Origin: Dichetophora obliterata
Lineage: Eukaryota > Arthropoda > Insecta > Diptera > Sciomyzidae
NCBI GenBank assembly: GCA_963920525.1
Contig: OY986437.1
Location: 97,031,175 to 97,095,174 of the forward strand
DNA: 64,000 nucleotides
Direction of reading: 5' to 3'
Part shown: piece after piece, positions 22,118 to 34,715 of the stretch
Layout: each line of letters starts with the position of its first letter
How positions within the stretch are numbered: position 1 is the stretch's first letter
Notes under the pieces: model-generated
Databases searched by the model: none
Told to the model about the DNA's origin: nothing
The model's input: the letters and a program-made list of their open reading frames with translations, nothing else
Made by a program: the position numbers and the translations under genes

Positions 22118-22952
22118 ATGAATTTATAAAAACTCAAAGTATTAAAAAAAATTATTGCAACAGAACCGTTAGGTAATGATTTATATTTTTTATCTTTTTT
22201 TTAAAAAAAAGTCCAAAAAATTTATTTGTTGTTTAATACAAAATTTGTTGTTATATTTCTTTTAAGAGAAATGCAATGGTATCCCTTTGCTTTTTGTGAA
22301 AAAATTTTATTGTTTTTTAACATGTTTTTAATGTTATAAAAAAACATATAAATTAAATTTATTGATAGAAACTAAATTTTTCAAGTCATTTTATCTAATT
22401 CTTATGTGTTTTATGAAAGAGCCATTGAACTAAAAATTTCTGGTGTGGTGGCCACACATACTTTTTTATTTAAATTCTTAATAAGATAAAAAAAATAACT
22501 GTTTAAATTAATTAATGATCTAATTTAATGTAATAAAACGTTCCGAAATGAAAATAATGAGTTCATAGTTGATTCTAATTATAATGATTAACAAAATTTT
22601 GAAAAGAAAATAGTTCGTAAACAAAACTGTATATTTAAATAGGCAATTGATAAAATGTCCAAATAAAAAATAGAAGCTTATCGTTAAAGAGCAAAACACG
22701 AGGAAATTCCATTCCTCGATTTCTATATCTCCTGACAGCTTAGAAAACTTTGCTTAAATTAGTCAATCAACGATCCTTAAATTAGTGAGCTTTGAAAAGA
22801 AAATTCTACTCCACAATTTCTATTTCTCCTGATGCAAACCATGCAAACTTTGCAAATCTTCGGGATCATCTATCAAATCACGTATGTAATCAGATTTCGA
22901 TCTAGTTTTGTGTAGTCAAGTTATAGCTTGCGAGTTGGAAAGCATCAGGGGT
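22118..22952. other. AT-rich stretch, nothing recognised
   Basis: No coding or repeat border was recognised. Confidence 0.35.
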
Positions 22953-23104
22953 CTTACTCTGTAATGCGATTCAAAAAGCAAATGCGATTTGCTTCAGATT
23001 TCAGAGGTAGAAGTTACTGCCATTTAGTTATCTTAATTTATGTATTTACATGATGTGATTTTTTTCGAATCACATTTGCTTTTCGAATCGCATGACAGAG
23101 TAAG
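22953..23104. mobile_element. MITE with CTTACTCTGTMATGCGATTC ends
   Basis: The left end CTTACTCTGTAATGCGATTC and the inverse right end CTTACTCTGTCATGCGATTC agree for about 36 bp, with two or three mismatches, over a total of 152 bp. It abuts a decayed coding-like segment on its right. Confidence 0.85.
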
Positions 23105-23106
23105 GT

Positions 23107-23480
23107 GCAAAGTTTTAGCGCTGTCCGGCTCTTTAACGTATGGAAAATTCTGGGAATAGTGCGAAAAGCAGGGCGACAGGATTTTTCCAGTTGTCGTGAG
23201 AATTGTTCGAAGGCGTCATTTATGCTTTGGCAAGCTTGTACAAATGTCTTTTCTTCCTTTTCGCGCGTACAACGGTTTGCTTCTTTAACCTGTTCCTCGG
23301 CCATCATTCGCCGTTGCCGTATGTTTCATTGGACTGACGCAGGAGTATTTTTTTCGCTGCATCAGCTGGTTTTGACTGTAGCAAATAGCAGCGTTGACTC
23401 CACAATGGAGATATTTTTAACAGAAGATGTCAGTTCATTGGTAAAATCATTGATGATGCCAAGACATTGACTACATATTT
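23107..23480 (-). pseudogene. Decayed coding-like segment, unrecognised
   Basis: This patch is less AT-rich than its surroundings. On the minus strand it gives SQCLGIINDFTNELTSSVKN from about 23470, then in a second frame LQSKPADAAKKILLRQSNET. A 90-codon frame starting at 23307 (AEEQVKEANRCTREKEEKTF) follows. The charged, helical composition looks protein-coding, and the frames are broken. I cannot name the family; a transposon-related regulatory protein is one possibility. Confidence 0.3.
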
Positions 23481-24047
23481 GGTTCTAATTTTAAGGATGA
23501 CCTGGAAAAAACTATAAATATTTAAAACAACTGAGTGGAGTGCGAGAGATATAGGTTAATGCACCTAGAACGGAGAGTGCAAATATTTCCATGCGTTTTG
23601 TAGACATCTTAAGTAATGAAATGTTATACAGTTCCTAAGCAACTCACTTTTGTATAACAGGCCAACTTAAAAGCTTCTACCAATGCAACCTCCGATTCGC
23701 ATCTTGTGAAAATCGGATTCTTTTCGTAACGAAATGTATCTCAGCATAATACAGAAAAAACGTGGCATCAAATTTTATATGACTGCTATTAAAATTAATT
23801 TAATATCATCAGGAAAAAGATTTAAGAAATCGGCAACAATACTTTCAAATTAATTTATTGGTTTTCACATGTGTCAAACCATGTCAAACTTGCTATAAAC
23901 GAAATCACATATATGCATCTCGCTTTTATAGCAAAATATTTGTGATACGGGATACTGGAGGATAGTAAAAGATCACATGGAAACGCGGCTTTAGATTCGA
24001 CAAGTGTGCTATTTCTACATGATTGAATTACCAGTTAGTATTAATCG
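23481..24047. other. Stretch without recognised features
   Basis: No gene or repeat border was found before the hAT-like copy at 24048. Confidence 0.35.
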
Positions 24048-25489
24048 CAAAGAAGTAAAATATAAGGAAGTGGTGTAATAGCAGAAAAGTGTGGTATTTT
24101 CTATATTGGTGTTGGTTTACACAAATACAGAAACAATCACAAAGGGCCGTATTCAGTTGTATCGTAAAAGAAGGCCCCAACTGTTAAAGTTTGTTCTTAT
24201 GCATTAAAATTTTAGAAACATTTCAAGAATAGCAACAACTCTAATTATTTAAAAAAATTTTGATCGCACGCAATTGGCTTAAAAGTTATAGGCATCCAAC
24301 GTTGGAAAAATTAGACTAAAAATTTAGCTGATTTTTTAAGTTTTCCAACAAAACTAAACTTTATGGGTATCAAAAGAGAGATAATACAAGTATCTATTCA
24401 ACAAGATATCAAACACAAAAATACATGCAAAAATACCTTTTTTTACTTAAAATCGCGAGGTTTTTCCAAATTTAATAAAAAAAAATAAATGTATCAAAAG
24501 GAGGCCTTCGGATGCTGCTTAGGGTTTACAAACCTCAGAAAATACCACACAGGCTTCTTTGTCTACAGCAGTTCTGAATGTAGTTATCTTTTTAATAATT
24601 CTCTTTTTAATGTATTGCTTTCGTAAAAGAGAAACCACTAGTCTTCAGACAAATTCTAATTATAAAAAAATTATATCTTAATAAATTCTTATGGAATTCT
24701 AAATTTTACACCTCGTTGAATAGATATGCACATTACCTTTGTTTGAATACCCATAAAGCTTAGTTTTGTTGAAAAACTAGAAAAACTGCAAGATTTTTAG
24801 CTAATTTTTCTATATATGAAGGCCTATAAATTCTAAACTTCAACTTTAATTACAAATTAAATTAGGTTAATTTTTTAAAATCCTTATTTTTTTGGGTGTT
24901 TCTGCCTAGTTGTTGTGTAAAAATCAGAAAAATTTAACAAACAGGTACTAAATCTGATTCACTATGCTGAAAACAAGAGCGCCCCAAACATGTATTCAAC
25001 TGCGAAAAATGACTGCGCCCCTGAAGCAGTGTTTGTGTATTGACAGATGTGGTTTGATCAAACTGGCGGAAAATCGACGGGGTCTAAATTGCATTTTTAA
25101 ACCATTTTTAATAAGAAATATATACATTTCTAACACAAATAAGTTAAAAAAATATCGTTAGAAACTAAATAAAGCACTTTTGTTAAAAGAATTTTAACCG
25201 TATGGACATATTTACCTGTGGAACGAATGCGCATTGTTTTTAAGTTTTCTGGAACTTTTACAATTCTCAACCGCACAACTCATATTGCATTTGTTTTAGT
25301 GGTTTTTTTTTTCTTTAATATTGTTGCTTTTTAAGCAGTGAAAAATGCTTAAAATTGAATTATTTTCAACTATTTTGCTGAGGGGTCTTCCAATCAGATG
25401 CCAGGGTTCTCAAAAATGTCAAAAAACACACTCTTTCTCGCTCGCACAATTTACGAATGGTGCGACAGTTCACGTACAGTGTGTGTGTT
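24048..25489 (+). mobile_element. hAT-like element, long subfamily, right end lost
   Basis: Begins CAAAGAAGTAAAATATAAGG and is alignable along its length with the 31444-32913 copy, down to 'cacgtacagtgtgtgtgtta'. There the last ~40 bp are replaced by the 25490 foldback. A 65-codon frame near 24964 is shared with the sister copy at 32359 but looks incidental. Confidence 0.8.
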
Positions 25490-25615
25490 AGGGGCATGTC
25501 ACACTAGCGCGGACACGGACAAATTTATTGTTGTTTTCGCGGGTAAAATAAGAAACTGGAAATTGAGAGAGCTTCTTTTGCCCGTGAAAACAACAACAAA
25601 TTTGTCCGTGTCTGC
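25490..25615. repeat. Short foldback between two hAT-like copies
   Basis: 'gcggacacggacaaattt' and 'ttgttgttttcgcggg' on the left are answered inverted by 'cccgtgaaaacaacaac' and 'aaatttgtccgtgtctgc' on the right. The left side has 15 extra bases (gggcatgtcacacta), so the right end may be truncated. Confidence 0.7.
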
Positions 25616-27047
25616 CAAAGAAGTAAAATATAAGGAAATGGTGTTGTTAACACATACACTGTAGTGAGCTGTCGCATCATTCGTAAATTGTGCGAGCGAG
25701 AAAGAGAGTGTTTTTTGACATTTTTGAGAACCCTGGCAATTGATTGGAAAACTCCTCTGCAAAATAGTTGAAAATAGTTTAATTTTAAGTATTTTTCACT
25801 GCTTAAAAAGCAACAAAATCAAAGAAAGAAATGTGCAGTAAAGAGTTGTAAAAGTTCCCGAAAACTTAAAAACAATCCGCTTTCGTTCCACAGGTAAATA
25901 TGTCTACACGGTTTCATTTCTTTTTACAAAAGTGCTTTATTAAGTTTCTTACGATATTTTTTATCTTATTTGTATTAGAAATGTATATATTTCTAATTAA
26001 AAATGGTTTAAAAATGCAATTTAGACCCGTTGATTTTGCGCCAGTTTGATCAAACCACATCTGTCAAAACACAAACACTTCTTCAGGGGCGCAGTCATTT
26101 TTCACAGTAGAAAAATTTTTGGGGCGCTCTTGTTTTCAGCATAGTGAATTAGATTTAGTACCTGTTTGTTAAATTTTTCTGATTTCTACTCAACACCTAG
26201 GCAGAAACACCCAAAAAATAAGGATTTTAAAAAAATTAACCTAATTAATTTTGTAATTAAAGTTGAAGTTAAGAATTTATTGGGTTATCAAATTTAGAAA
26301 AATTACCTAAAAATGTTGCTGTTTTTCTAGTTTTTCAATAAAACTAAGTTTTTTAAGTATTAAAACAAAGGTAATGCGCGCATCTATTCAATGAGGTGTG
26401 AACAATAAAATTCCATGCATAACTTTTTAAGATATAACTTTTTTTATAATTTGAATTTGTCTGAATTTCCCTTTTACGAAAGCAATATATTAAAAACAGA
26501 ATTATTAAAAAGATAAGTACATCCAGAAGTACTGTGGATAGCAAAGCCTGTTGTACTTACTGAGGTTTGTAATCCCTAAGCAGCGGCCGAAGGCCTCCTA
26601 TTAATACATTTAGTAATTTTTTTTAAATTTGGAAAAATCTCGCCAGTAAAAAAAAATTTTACCTTAAATGCAAGTATTTTTATAATTGATATCTTGAACA
26701 GATACTTGTATTATCTCTCTTTTGATACCCATTAAGTTTTGTTTTGTTGGAAAACTTAAAAAATCAGCTAAATTTTTAGTCCACTTTTTCCAACGATCGA
26801 TGCCTATAACTTCTAAGCCAATTGCGAGCGATCTGAAATTTTTTAAATAATTAGAGTTGTTGCTATTCTTGACACGTTCCTAAAATTTTAATGCATAAAA
26901 ACAAACTTTAGCAGTTTGCGCCTTCTTTTACGATACAACCGAATACGGCCCTTTGTGATTGTTTCTGTATTTGTGTGAACCAATACCAATATAAAAAATA
27001 CCACACTTTTCTGCTATTACACCACTTCCTTATATTTTACTTCTTTT
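25616..27047 (-). mobile_element. hAT-like element, left arm of a giant hairpin
   Basis: A full-length long-subfamily copy in reverse orientation: CAAAGAAGTAAAATATAAGG at 25616, inverse end at 27047. From about 25660 to 26883 it is the near-perfect inverse of 27062-28331. Both share private sequence, such as 'atgcgcgcatctattcaatg' (here) and its inverse, that is absent from the other copies. Confidence 0.9.
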
Positions 27048-27061
27048 TCTTAGGAACTTCT

Positions 27062-28331
27062 TTCTTAGGAACGTGTCAAGAATAGCAACAACTCTAATTA
27101 TTTAAAAAATTTCAGATCGCTCGCAATTGGCTTAGAAGTTATAGGCATCGAACGTTGGAAAAAGTGGACTAAAAATTTAGCTGATTTTTTAAGTTTTCCA
27201 ACAAAACAAAACTTAATGGGTATCAAAAGAGAGTAATACAAGTATCTGTTCAAGATATCAATTATAAAAATACTTGCATTTAAGGTACAATTTTTTTTTT
27301 ACTGGGGAGATTTTTCCAAATTTAATAAAAATTACTAAATGTATTAATAGGAGGCCTTCGGCCGCTGCTTAGGGATTACAAACCTCAGTAAGTACAACAC
27401 AGGCTTTGCTATCCACAGTACTTCTGGATGTAGTTATCTTTTTAATAGTTCTGTTTTTAATATATTGCTTTCGTAAAAGGAAAACCACTAGTTTTTCAGA
27501 CAAATTCAAATTATAAAAAAAGTTATATCTTAAAAAGTTATGCATGGAATTTTATTGTTCACACCTCATTGAATAGATGCGCGCATTACCTTTGTTTTAA
27601 TACTTATAAAGCTTAGTTTTATTGAAAAACTAGAAAAACAGCAACATTTTTAGGTAATTTTTCTAAATTTGATAACCCAATAAATTCTTAACTTCAACTT
27701 TAATTACAAAATTAATTAGGTTAATTTTTTTAAAATCTTTATTTTTTGGGTGTTTCTGCCTAGTTGTTGAGTAGAAATCAGAAAAATTTAACAAACAGGT
27801 ACTAAATCTAATTTACTATGCTGAAAACAAGAGCGCCCCAAAAATTTTTCTACTGTGAAAAATGACTGCGCCCCTGAAGAAGTGTTTGTGTTTTGACAGA
27901 TGTGGTTTGATCAAACTGGCGCAAAATCAACGGGTCTAAATTGCATTTTTAAACCATTTTTAATTAGAAATATATACATTTCTAATACAAATAAGATAAA
28001 AAAATATCGTAAGAAACTTAATAAAGCACTTTTGTAAAAAGAAATGAAACCGTGTAGACATATTTACCTGTGGAACGAAAGCAGATTGTTTTTAAGATTT
28101 CGGGAACTTTTACAACTCTTTACTGCACAACTCATGTTGCATTTATTTTTGTGATTTTTTTTCTTTGATTATGTTGCTTTTTAAGCAGTGAAAAATACTT
28201 AAAATTAAACTATTTTCCACTATTTTGCTGAGGAGTCTTCCAATCAATTGCCAGGGTTCTCAAAAATGTCAAAAAACACTCTCTTTCTCGCTCGCACAAT
28301 TTACGAATGATGCGACAGCTCACGTACAGTG
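27062..28331 (+). mobile_element. hAT-like element, right arm of the hairpin, split
   Basis: Starts at 'ttaggaacgtgtcaag' (its left ~175 bp are missing) and runs to CGTACAGTG at 28323-28331. There the 819-bp element and its cargo interrupt it. The element resumes at 34407 with the duplicated CGTACAGTG and finishes at 34456 (..ttttacttctttg). Confidence 0.9.
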
Positions 28332-29303
28332 CAAGAATGATAGAATACAAAGATTGCGCCGAAGACAAGAAAATGAGTACAACAAAATTGTCGTTCTGCG
28401 CATGTACGTCATAATATCAATGCTGTTTTGGAGAGCGTTCACTTTGCATACGATTTCTATACAGAAATTAAAATTGCACACATTTTAGTTTGTATAATTA
28501 AAATAAAAGAATTAAGAAGCAATTTATTGGAACGAGAAGAAGGTAAATTTATTTAGTACTCCTTTGCATACATTATTTTTACTATTATTTTATTACATCC
28601 AGTAAGCAGCTTAGTCAAAAAAAATTTGTCTGAGAAACCAACTGCAGTGAACATTATTTTTCGACTTGGATTTTATAAAAATGTTTATTACGAGTTTAAT
28701 TGATGTAGTTTAAATATTCCCAGATATTTTATTTCCATTAATTTACCTGTGAATTGAAAGGACAAATAAATTATAGTTCAAAGTTTTTAAATAATGAAAA
28801 AAATTTTGTTAAGTTAATATATTTTTGTATTTTTGTTTTCGTTTGTATGCGTTTTCTACAATTTCTTGGTTTAATTTTTGTATTTATTGTAAACATCAGG
28901 TTTCTGAAAAATATTTGTTTGCTATTGTTACCACAATTAGCAGCTGCACACTTTATTTTTTAAATTTTAAGTTAAAAACTCGCAAATATACTTTGATATA
29001 TACACAATTAAATAAAACACAACCGATCGCAGTACGTTTCTCAAAGAAATAAAATATTGTGACGTAGTCAACTGAAAAGATGGTTGTCAAACTCGATTAG
29101 CAGAAGTAGCGGACCTGCGCAAAGCGTAATCTCTTATTCCATGGTAAAAGAATACAGGTATATGCACTAGATGAGAGCATACTGCCGGAATTGTCAAAAC
29201 GAAGCAAAACTTTTTCTTTATTTTCTTTTGTTTCCATTCGCCACACAGCTAAAATTGACAAACATGGCAGTATGGAAAGAGAGCACAGTCAGCGCTGCAT
29301 ATA

Positions 29304-29798
29304 GACCCCTTTTACATTGATCAAGACTTGAAGTCAAGTTTTTTTGACGTTCTCTTTTGAACTTGACGAAAGCTTTCACATTGGTCAAGACTTGAATTCA
29401 AGTTCTTGTCTTCTTTCCTTGTTTTCTAAAAATAAAACGAGATAGGTAGCAAGCAAATGAATTATAGTTTATAGAAATTTGCAAACTGAATTTTATTTTT
29501 TTACCACGATGGAAGTTAAAAAAACGTTTTTGCTTAAAAATTTAATGCAAAATTAAATTATATTAAATGCAAAAAAATTTTAATGCAACCGAAGTCTAGC
29601 AAACTCACATTGATATGCGAAAAATAAAATAAAAAGCACTGTCAACAACGCGAAAATAGCAAAAGGAACACGAAAAAACACGAAAAATTGCCGGTACAGC
29701 TTCAAGTTTCTTTTTCCCTTCCGTCGCTTCCGATGTGCGGCGAATTGCCTACAAACTCTGAAACTTGACTTCAAGTCTTGACCAATATAAAAGGGGTC
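29304..29798. mobile_element. MITE with GACCCCTTTTAYATTG ends
   Basis: TIRs of about 40 bp: GACCCCTTTTACATTGATCA and the inverse GACCCCTTTTATATTGGTCA, continuing as AGACTTGAAGTCAAGTTT. ATA lies on both sides. A third copy of the subterminal motif is internal at about 29380. It inserted in the P-like end. Confidence 0.85.
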
Positions 29799-30138
29799 AT
29801 ACCTCAGGGTTGCATCGGCAGAAAATAAAAAAGTACTCTCAAAATAATAAAATATATATGAAAAATATAAAAAGGTCGAAACAGACAATGAAAATGTGGG
29901 GATTTTCTAAACAAAGATACAAGTTTGACAAGCAAAAAAAAAAAAGATCGCTACAAAATATATAAAACATACTTGTGCAGTACGACAAAATATCCTTCTT
30001 GTTATTCCCTATTCTTTCTTCCTATAAAACATTCATCCTCACTTAACGTAAAACAGAACATACCTATAAAAATTCATATCAATATCATATATAATCTCTT
30101 AAATGTGTTAAAGAACTAATTTGTTATTCTTTCACGTC

Positions 30139-30275
30139 CTGACGAAGGCCCACAAAGTGAGCCAAATATCGAAAAATAGTATAATAAAAAAGCAAAAAGT
30201 TAATAAAAAACAGTTTATATTTTTATACGACCACAGCCCAATTTATAATAGCAACAAACGACAGAAGGCCGAAAC
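30139..30275 (+). ncRNA. Possible Penelope-type hammerhead ribozyme remnant
   Basis: 'cctgacgaaggcccac' followed by 'gtgagcc' and 'cgaaa' resembles the CUGANGA..stem II..GAAA core found in Penelope-like retroelements. A second 'gacagaaggccgaaac' occurs at 30257. Seven extra bases between stem and GAAA in the first copy argue against activity. The surrounding 30170-30250 is AT-rich and carries 'cgaccacagcc'. No reverse transcriptase is visible. Confidence 0.3.
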
Positions 30276-31435
30276 AACAACAAAATTTTTCATTGTTAAA
30301 TAGATACATATATATAAAAAAATTAATTCTGTCACTCCATGTCCCATTATAACAAAAAATAATTGAATTTTTAATTTATTAAAATGTTCACATCACAAAT
30401 TTTTATAAATAGATTTACGGTTTTCTCGCCATTTAGCTGAAAATTAAAAAATTATTTCAAACTACGCTCCGTTTTAGTTTGGTATAACAACTAGAACTGA
30501 ATCCAATTACAAAAGCAAGTGTTTAAAAAGGCGTTATTTTATTTTAGCTGTCAATCTTTTATTTTGTTTTCTTTAGTTTGTTTTTATCTGAATCAAGTCT
30601 ATTTCGCTATTTCACATTTTCTCGAAATTTTTATAAACAAACTTATGAAATTTTAATTGATCACTTATAATTGCAATCTTAACTAACGGTTCCTTTTTTT
30701 GCCCTAGGAATTATTTTTTGTGTGTCAACGTAAAGCAAATTAGAAAACTTGCTCTACACTTGCTGGCTGACATAAAACCCCTCTTTTATTCATTCCAGAA
30801 TTAATTTGATAAGAAGAAAAACAGCACTTAAAGTATCACAAAAAATGCTGATCGTTTTCCATTAATTTAAATGCCAACCATTTGCAATTTCAAATGTCTA
30901 TTAATGCATAATATTAATTTCAGAACAGATTTGATAAGAAGAAAGGCAGAATTTAAAATACATTATAAATTTCAATAACAACACGCTAAGAAAAATTTTA
31001 TACTGTGGTATACTTTACACCACAGAAGCAAAAAGCAACCATTATTTCAACCTCAAACCCAATGAGATAGCATCCCTTTTTATTTCGCCCTAGTTGATTA
31101 AGAACATTAACATAACGACATGGTAGCATCGTTTTTTCATATATCTACCACTCTTGGCAGCTTAGTTTAGGAACAGTTAACTTTAAAAATGATCTTCATC
31201 TTCTAATAATTAATTAATTAACACCACTGCTGCCAAAACGCTATACCTGTTGTCCATTCGATATTTTTTAGCTTAATGAGGTTCAACAACAAATGGGATC
31301 GTTTAGACGCAAAGCTTAATTTTTAGTTATTCAGTCGTACACCCAGGCTTGGCAACATGTAGTATCGTCTGAGCCCACCTTATAAAGTGTTTTCAGCCCT
31401 GCTGCTGTCCAAAACAAAGTTTACTGATTTCAGCT
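30276..31435. other. AT-rich stretch inside the P-like element
   Basis: No open frame or repeat border was recognised. It is the largest piece of unique sequence within the 29140-34387 element. Confidence 0.35.
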
Positions 31436-31443
31436 GTAAAAGG

Positions 31444-32913
31444 CAAAGAAGTAAAATATAAGGAAGTGGTGTAATAGCAGAAAAGTGTGGTATTTTCTAT
31501 ATTGGTGTTGGTTCACACAAATACAGAAACAATCACAAAGGGCCGTATTCGGTTGTATCGTAAAAGAAGGCCCAAACTGTTAAAGTTTGTTCTTATGCAT
31601 TAAAATTTTAGAAACATTTCAAGAATAGCAACAACTCTAATTATTTAAAAAATTTTTGTTCGCTCGCAATTGGCTTAGAAGTTATAGGCATCTAACGTTG
31701 GAAAAAGTGGACTAAAAATTTATCTGATTTTTTAAGTTTTCCAACAAAACTAAACTTTATGGGTATCAAAAGAGAGATAATACAAGTATCTATTCAACAA
31801 GATATCAAACATAAAAATACATGCATTTAAGATACAACCCTTTTTTTACTTAAAATCGCGAGGTTTTTCCAAATTTAATAAAAAAAAAAATAAATGTATC
31901 AAAAGGATGCTGCTTAGGATTTACAAACCTCAGTAAATACCACACAGGCTTCTCTGTCTACAGCAGTTCTGAATGTAGTTATCTTTTTAATAATTCTCTT
32001 TTTAATGTATTGCTTTCGTAAAAGATAAACCACTAGTATTTCAGACAAATTCTAATTATAAAAAATTATATATTAATGAATTCTTATGGAATTCTAAATG
32101 TGACACCTCGTTGAATAGATACGCACATTACCTTTGTTTTAATACCCATAAAGCTTAGTTTTGTTGAAAAACTAGAAAAACTGCAAGATTTTTTAGGTAA
32201 TTTTTCTATATTTGAAGGCCTATAAATTCTAAACTTCAACTCTAATTACAAATTATATTAGGTTAATTTTTTAAAACCCTTATTTTTTGGGTGTTTCTGC
32301 CTAGTTGTTGTGTAAAAATCAGAAAAATTTAACAAACAGGTACTAAATCTGATTCACTATGCTGAAAACAAGAGCGCCCCAAACATGTATTCAACTGCGA
32401 AAAATGACTGCGCCCCTGAAGCAGTGTTTGTGTTTTGACAGATGTGGTTTGATCAAACTGGCGGAAAATCAACGGGGTCTAAATTGCATTTTTAAACCAT
32501 TTTTAATAAGAAATATATACATTTCTAACACAAACAAGTTAAAAAATATCGTTAGAAACTAAATAAAGCACTTTTGTTAAAAGAATTTAAACCGTATGGA
32601 CATATTTATCTGTGGAACGAATGAGCATTGTTTTTAAGTTTTCAGGAACTATTACAATTCTTAACCGCACAACTCATATTGCATTTGTTTTAGTGGTTTT
32701 TTTTCTTTAATTTTGTTGCTTTTTAAGCAGTGAAAATGCTTAAAATGAAATTATTTTCAACTATTTTCCTGAGGAGTCTTCCAATCAGATGCCAGGGTTC
32801 TCAAAAATGTCAAAAAACACACTCTTTCTCGCTCGCACAATTTACGAATGGTGCGACAGTTCACGTACAGTGTATGTGTAAGCAACACCATTTCCTTATA
32901 TTTTACTTCTTTG
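31444..32913 (+). mobile_element. hAT-like element, long subfamily, complete
   Basis: CAAAGAAGTAAAATATAAGG at both ends (inverted). The exact 8-bp duplication GTAAAAGG lies at 31436-31443 and 32914-32921. 1,470 bp, no transposase. This is the reference copy for the family in the window. Confidence 0.93.
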
Positions 32914-32921
32914 GTAAAAGG

Positions 32922-33479
32922 ATACAAAACATATCTTTAGCAAAAATTAATGATATTTTGAAGTGATTTATCTAAAGTGTTTACAAGAATAGCACAATTA
33001 GATTATTTCCAACAGATTTCTCAGGTGCTCGGATGGACAAACGATACATCTTGCACAAAAGCAAATCGGAAGATAAAAGTTCAGTTTAGTTTTTTTTTCT
33101 TACCAGAAATAATGCCAAGCTATACTAACAACAAAGGAAGCTTTTGTTTTTGTCGAATTATTTGTAAACAAACTGAAAAATAAAGCCATGTCAAATTGTT
33201 ATGAATACCAACATAAAGCAAAAGTACCGACGTACTAGTACCCTCTGATTTATATGAAACTTTCATACAAGCTTATAGGTACGAGTACCATTGGTACCTT
33301 GGTACCATTCGCACCACAGATGTGATTCGCACTTTTTGTTTGTTTGCACTTCATACGTAAACAAACAACCAAATGCTAGAAGTGCTGCCAAGTCGCTATA
33401 ATGCGAACCAAAAAAAACGAGTGGCCACACCAAGAAAAAAATACACAGAAAAGCGATGAAAATAAAAGTGTACTAGTAC
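32922..33479. other. Unassigned part of the P-like element
   Basis: No gene. A cluster of GTAC-centred palindromes (ggtacgagtaccattggtac, cttggtaccatt) lies at 33278-33315. GTAC words return at 33465-33480 and 34300-34350, beyond the next insertion. Confidence 0.4.
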
Positions 33480-33487
33480 GGAAAATG

Positions 33488-34286
33488 CATAGAAGTAAAA
33501 TATAAGGAAGCGGTGTAGTTGAAGTGAAATGAAGTATTTTACAAACACAGTGAAGTTGACACAAACACAAAAACATTCAAACAGGGCCGCATTCAATTAT
33601 GTAGTAAATAAAGGCGTAAACTATTTTTTATTTTTTAGATGCATGCTTACTATGCAATTTTTATATAGAACCGTTATATAATATGTTGCGTTACCAATTT
33701 TTTTACAGATAAAAGCATTGCTAAAATAAAGTAAAAGACATGAACTCAGAATAAAACTGAAACGACAAAAGTTACTTTAAATGATTTTTAAAAAATTCAT
33801 TTGAAAAAAACTATTTTTTATAAACTATTTAATTGATATTAAAATAACACAAAAACTAAACAACTAAAATACATACCAAATTAAACCCTTTTAAAATAAA
33901 TAGTTTTGTGTAGTTTTTTCCGAACTGTCGGCTTTTAATTAGTTTTTTTATATAAAAATATCTAGTTATAGCTTGTAACCGTCGGTCGCTAATCCACTTT
34001 AATTTCATGTCAAGTTTTCAAAGAAATTGTAAACAAATAACTATTAATGCTTAACCCAATATGAAAAAAAATTAAGGCCCTTGCCACCCTAAATAATGAA
34101 TGCGCTCATGAAGCAGAACTTGTGTTTTGACAGATGTTCTTCCTCAAAAATGGATTTTTTTTTTGCTCGGGAAGAACTTATGTCAAATAACGACGCTCTA
34201 TCTCTCTTCCTCAGCGTCGAAAATTCCTTCTACACACGTATAGTGTGTGTGAGTATAACACCACTTCCTTATCTTTTATTTCTATG
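33488..34286 (+). mobile_element. hAT-like element, short subfamily, 799 bp
   Basis: CATAGAAGTAAAATATAAGG at the left, inverse CATAGAAATAAAAGATAAGG at the right. The exact 8-bp duplication GGAAAATG lies at 33480-33487 and 34287-34294. The interior is shared with the 48872 and 51039 copies; no coding sequence. Confidence 0.93.
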
Positions 34287-34715
34287 GGAAAATGTTGTAC
34301 CTCGTACGTGAAGAATAAAAACGTGTCCAAAATGGTACGAAAGTACGTACCTGTGCAACCTTGTCATACCTCTATCCTTCTACCATGTCTTATTCTATCA
34401 TTCTTGCGTACAGTGTATGTGTTAACAACACCATTTCCTTATATTTTACTTCTTTGGCACCTACTCGCTTCATTTTGACACTATATTCCCAATATGACAG
34501 TTCATCCCCAGCTGATTTTCAGCGAATAATACTTGGTAATTCTAAAAAACGAAACTTTACGAAATATATCTGGTAGCACTACTTCTTATTTGAGTCGGAA
34601 ATTGCATTAGTAAATAAATTTGTATAAGTTTAATGATTTTGATAACAGTTAAAGGGTTTTTTGTTTTAATAATTCACGTAAATATCTCTTTCCATTTGCA
34701 GTTAAAATCAATAAA

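Larger units (their letters stand above)
29140..34387. mobile_element. P-like element, 5.2 kb with nested insertions
   Basis: Left CATGGTAAAAGAATACAGGT, inverse right CATGGTAGAAGGATAGAGGT. The exact 8-bp duplication TCTTATTC lies at 29132-29139 and 34388-34395. The first 160 bp match the 44785-44960 MITE. No P transposase is visible. It carries the elements at 29304, 31444 and 33488 and the 30139 motif. Confidence 0.85.
28332..34406. mobile_element. 819-bp TIR element split by a 5.2-kb insertion
   Basis: Left end CAAGAATGATAGAATACAAA; inverse right end CAAGAATGATAGAATAAGAG; both then continue into an ATTRCGC match. CGTACAGTG flanks it at 28323-28331 and 34407-34415, an 8-9 bp duplication. 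Its own sequence is 28332-29139 plus 34396-34406. No transposase was seen. Best guess: hAT-type or Mutator-type non-autonomous element. Confidence 0.85.

Noticed and set aside
24964..25161. 65-codon frame also present at 32359
   Set aside because: Shared because both lie in copies of the same non-autonomous hAT-like element; the sister copies at 25616 and 27062 do not keep it.
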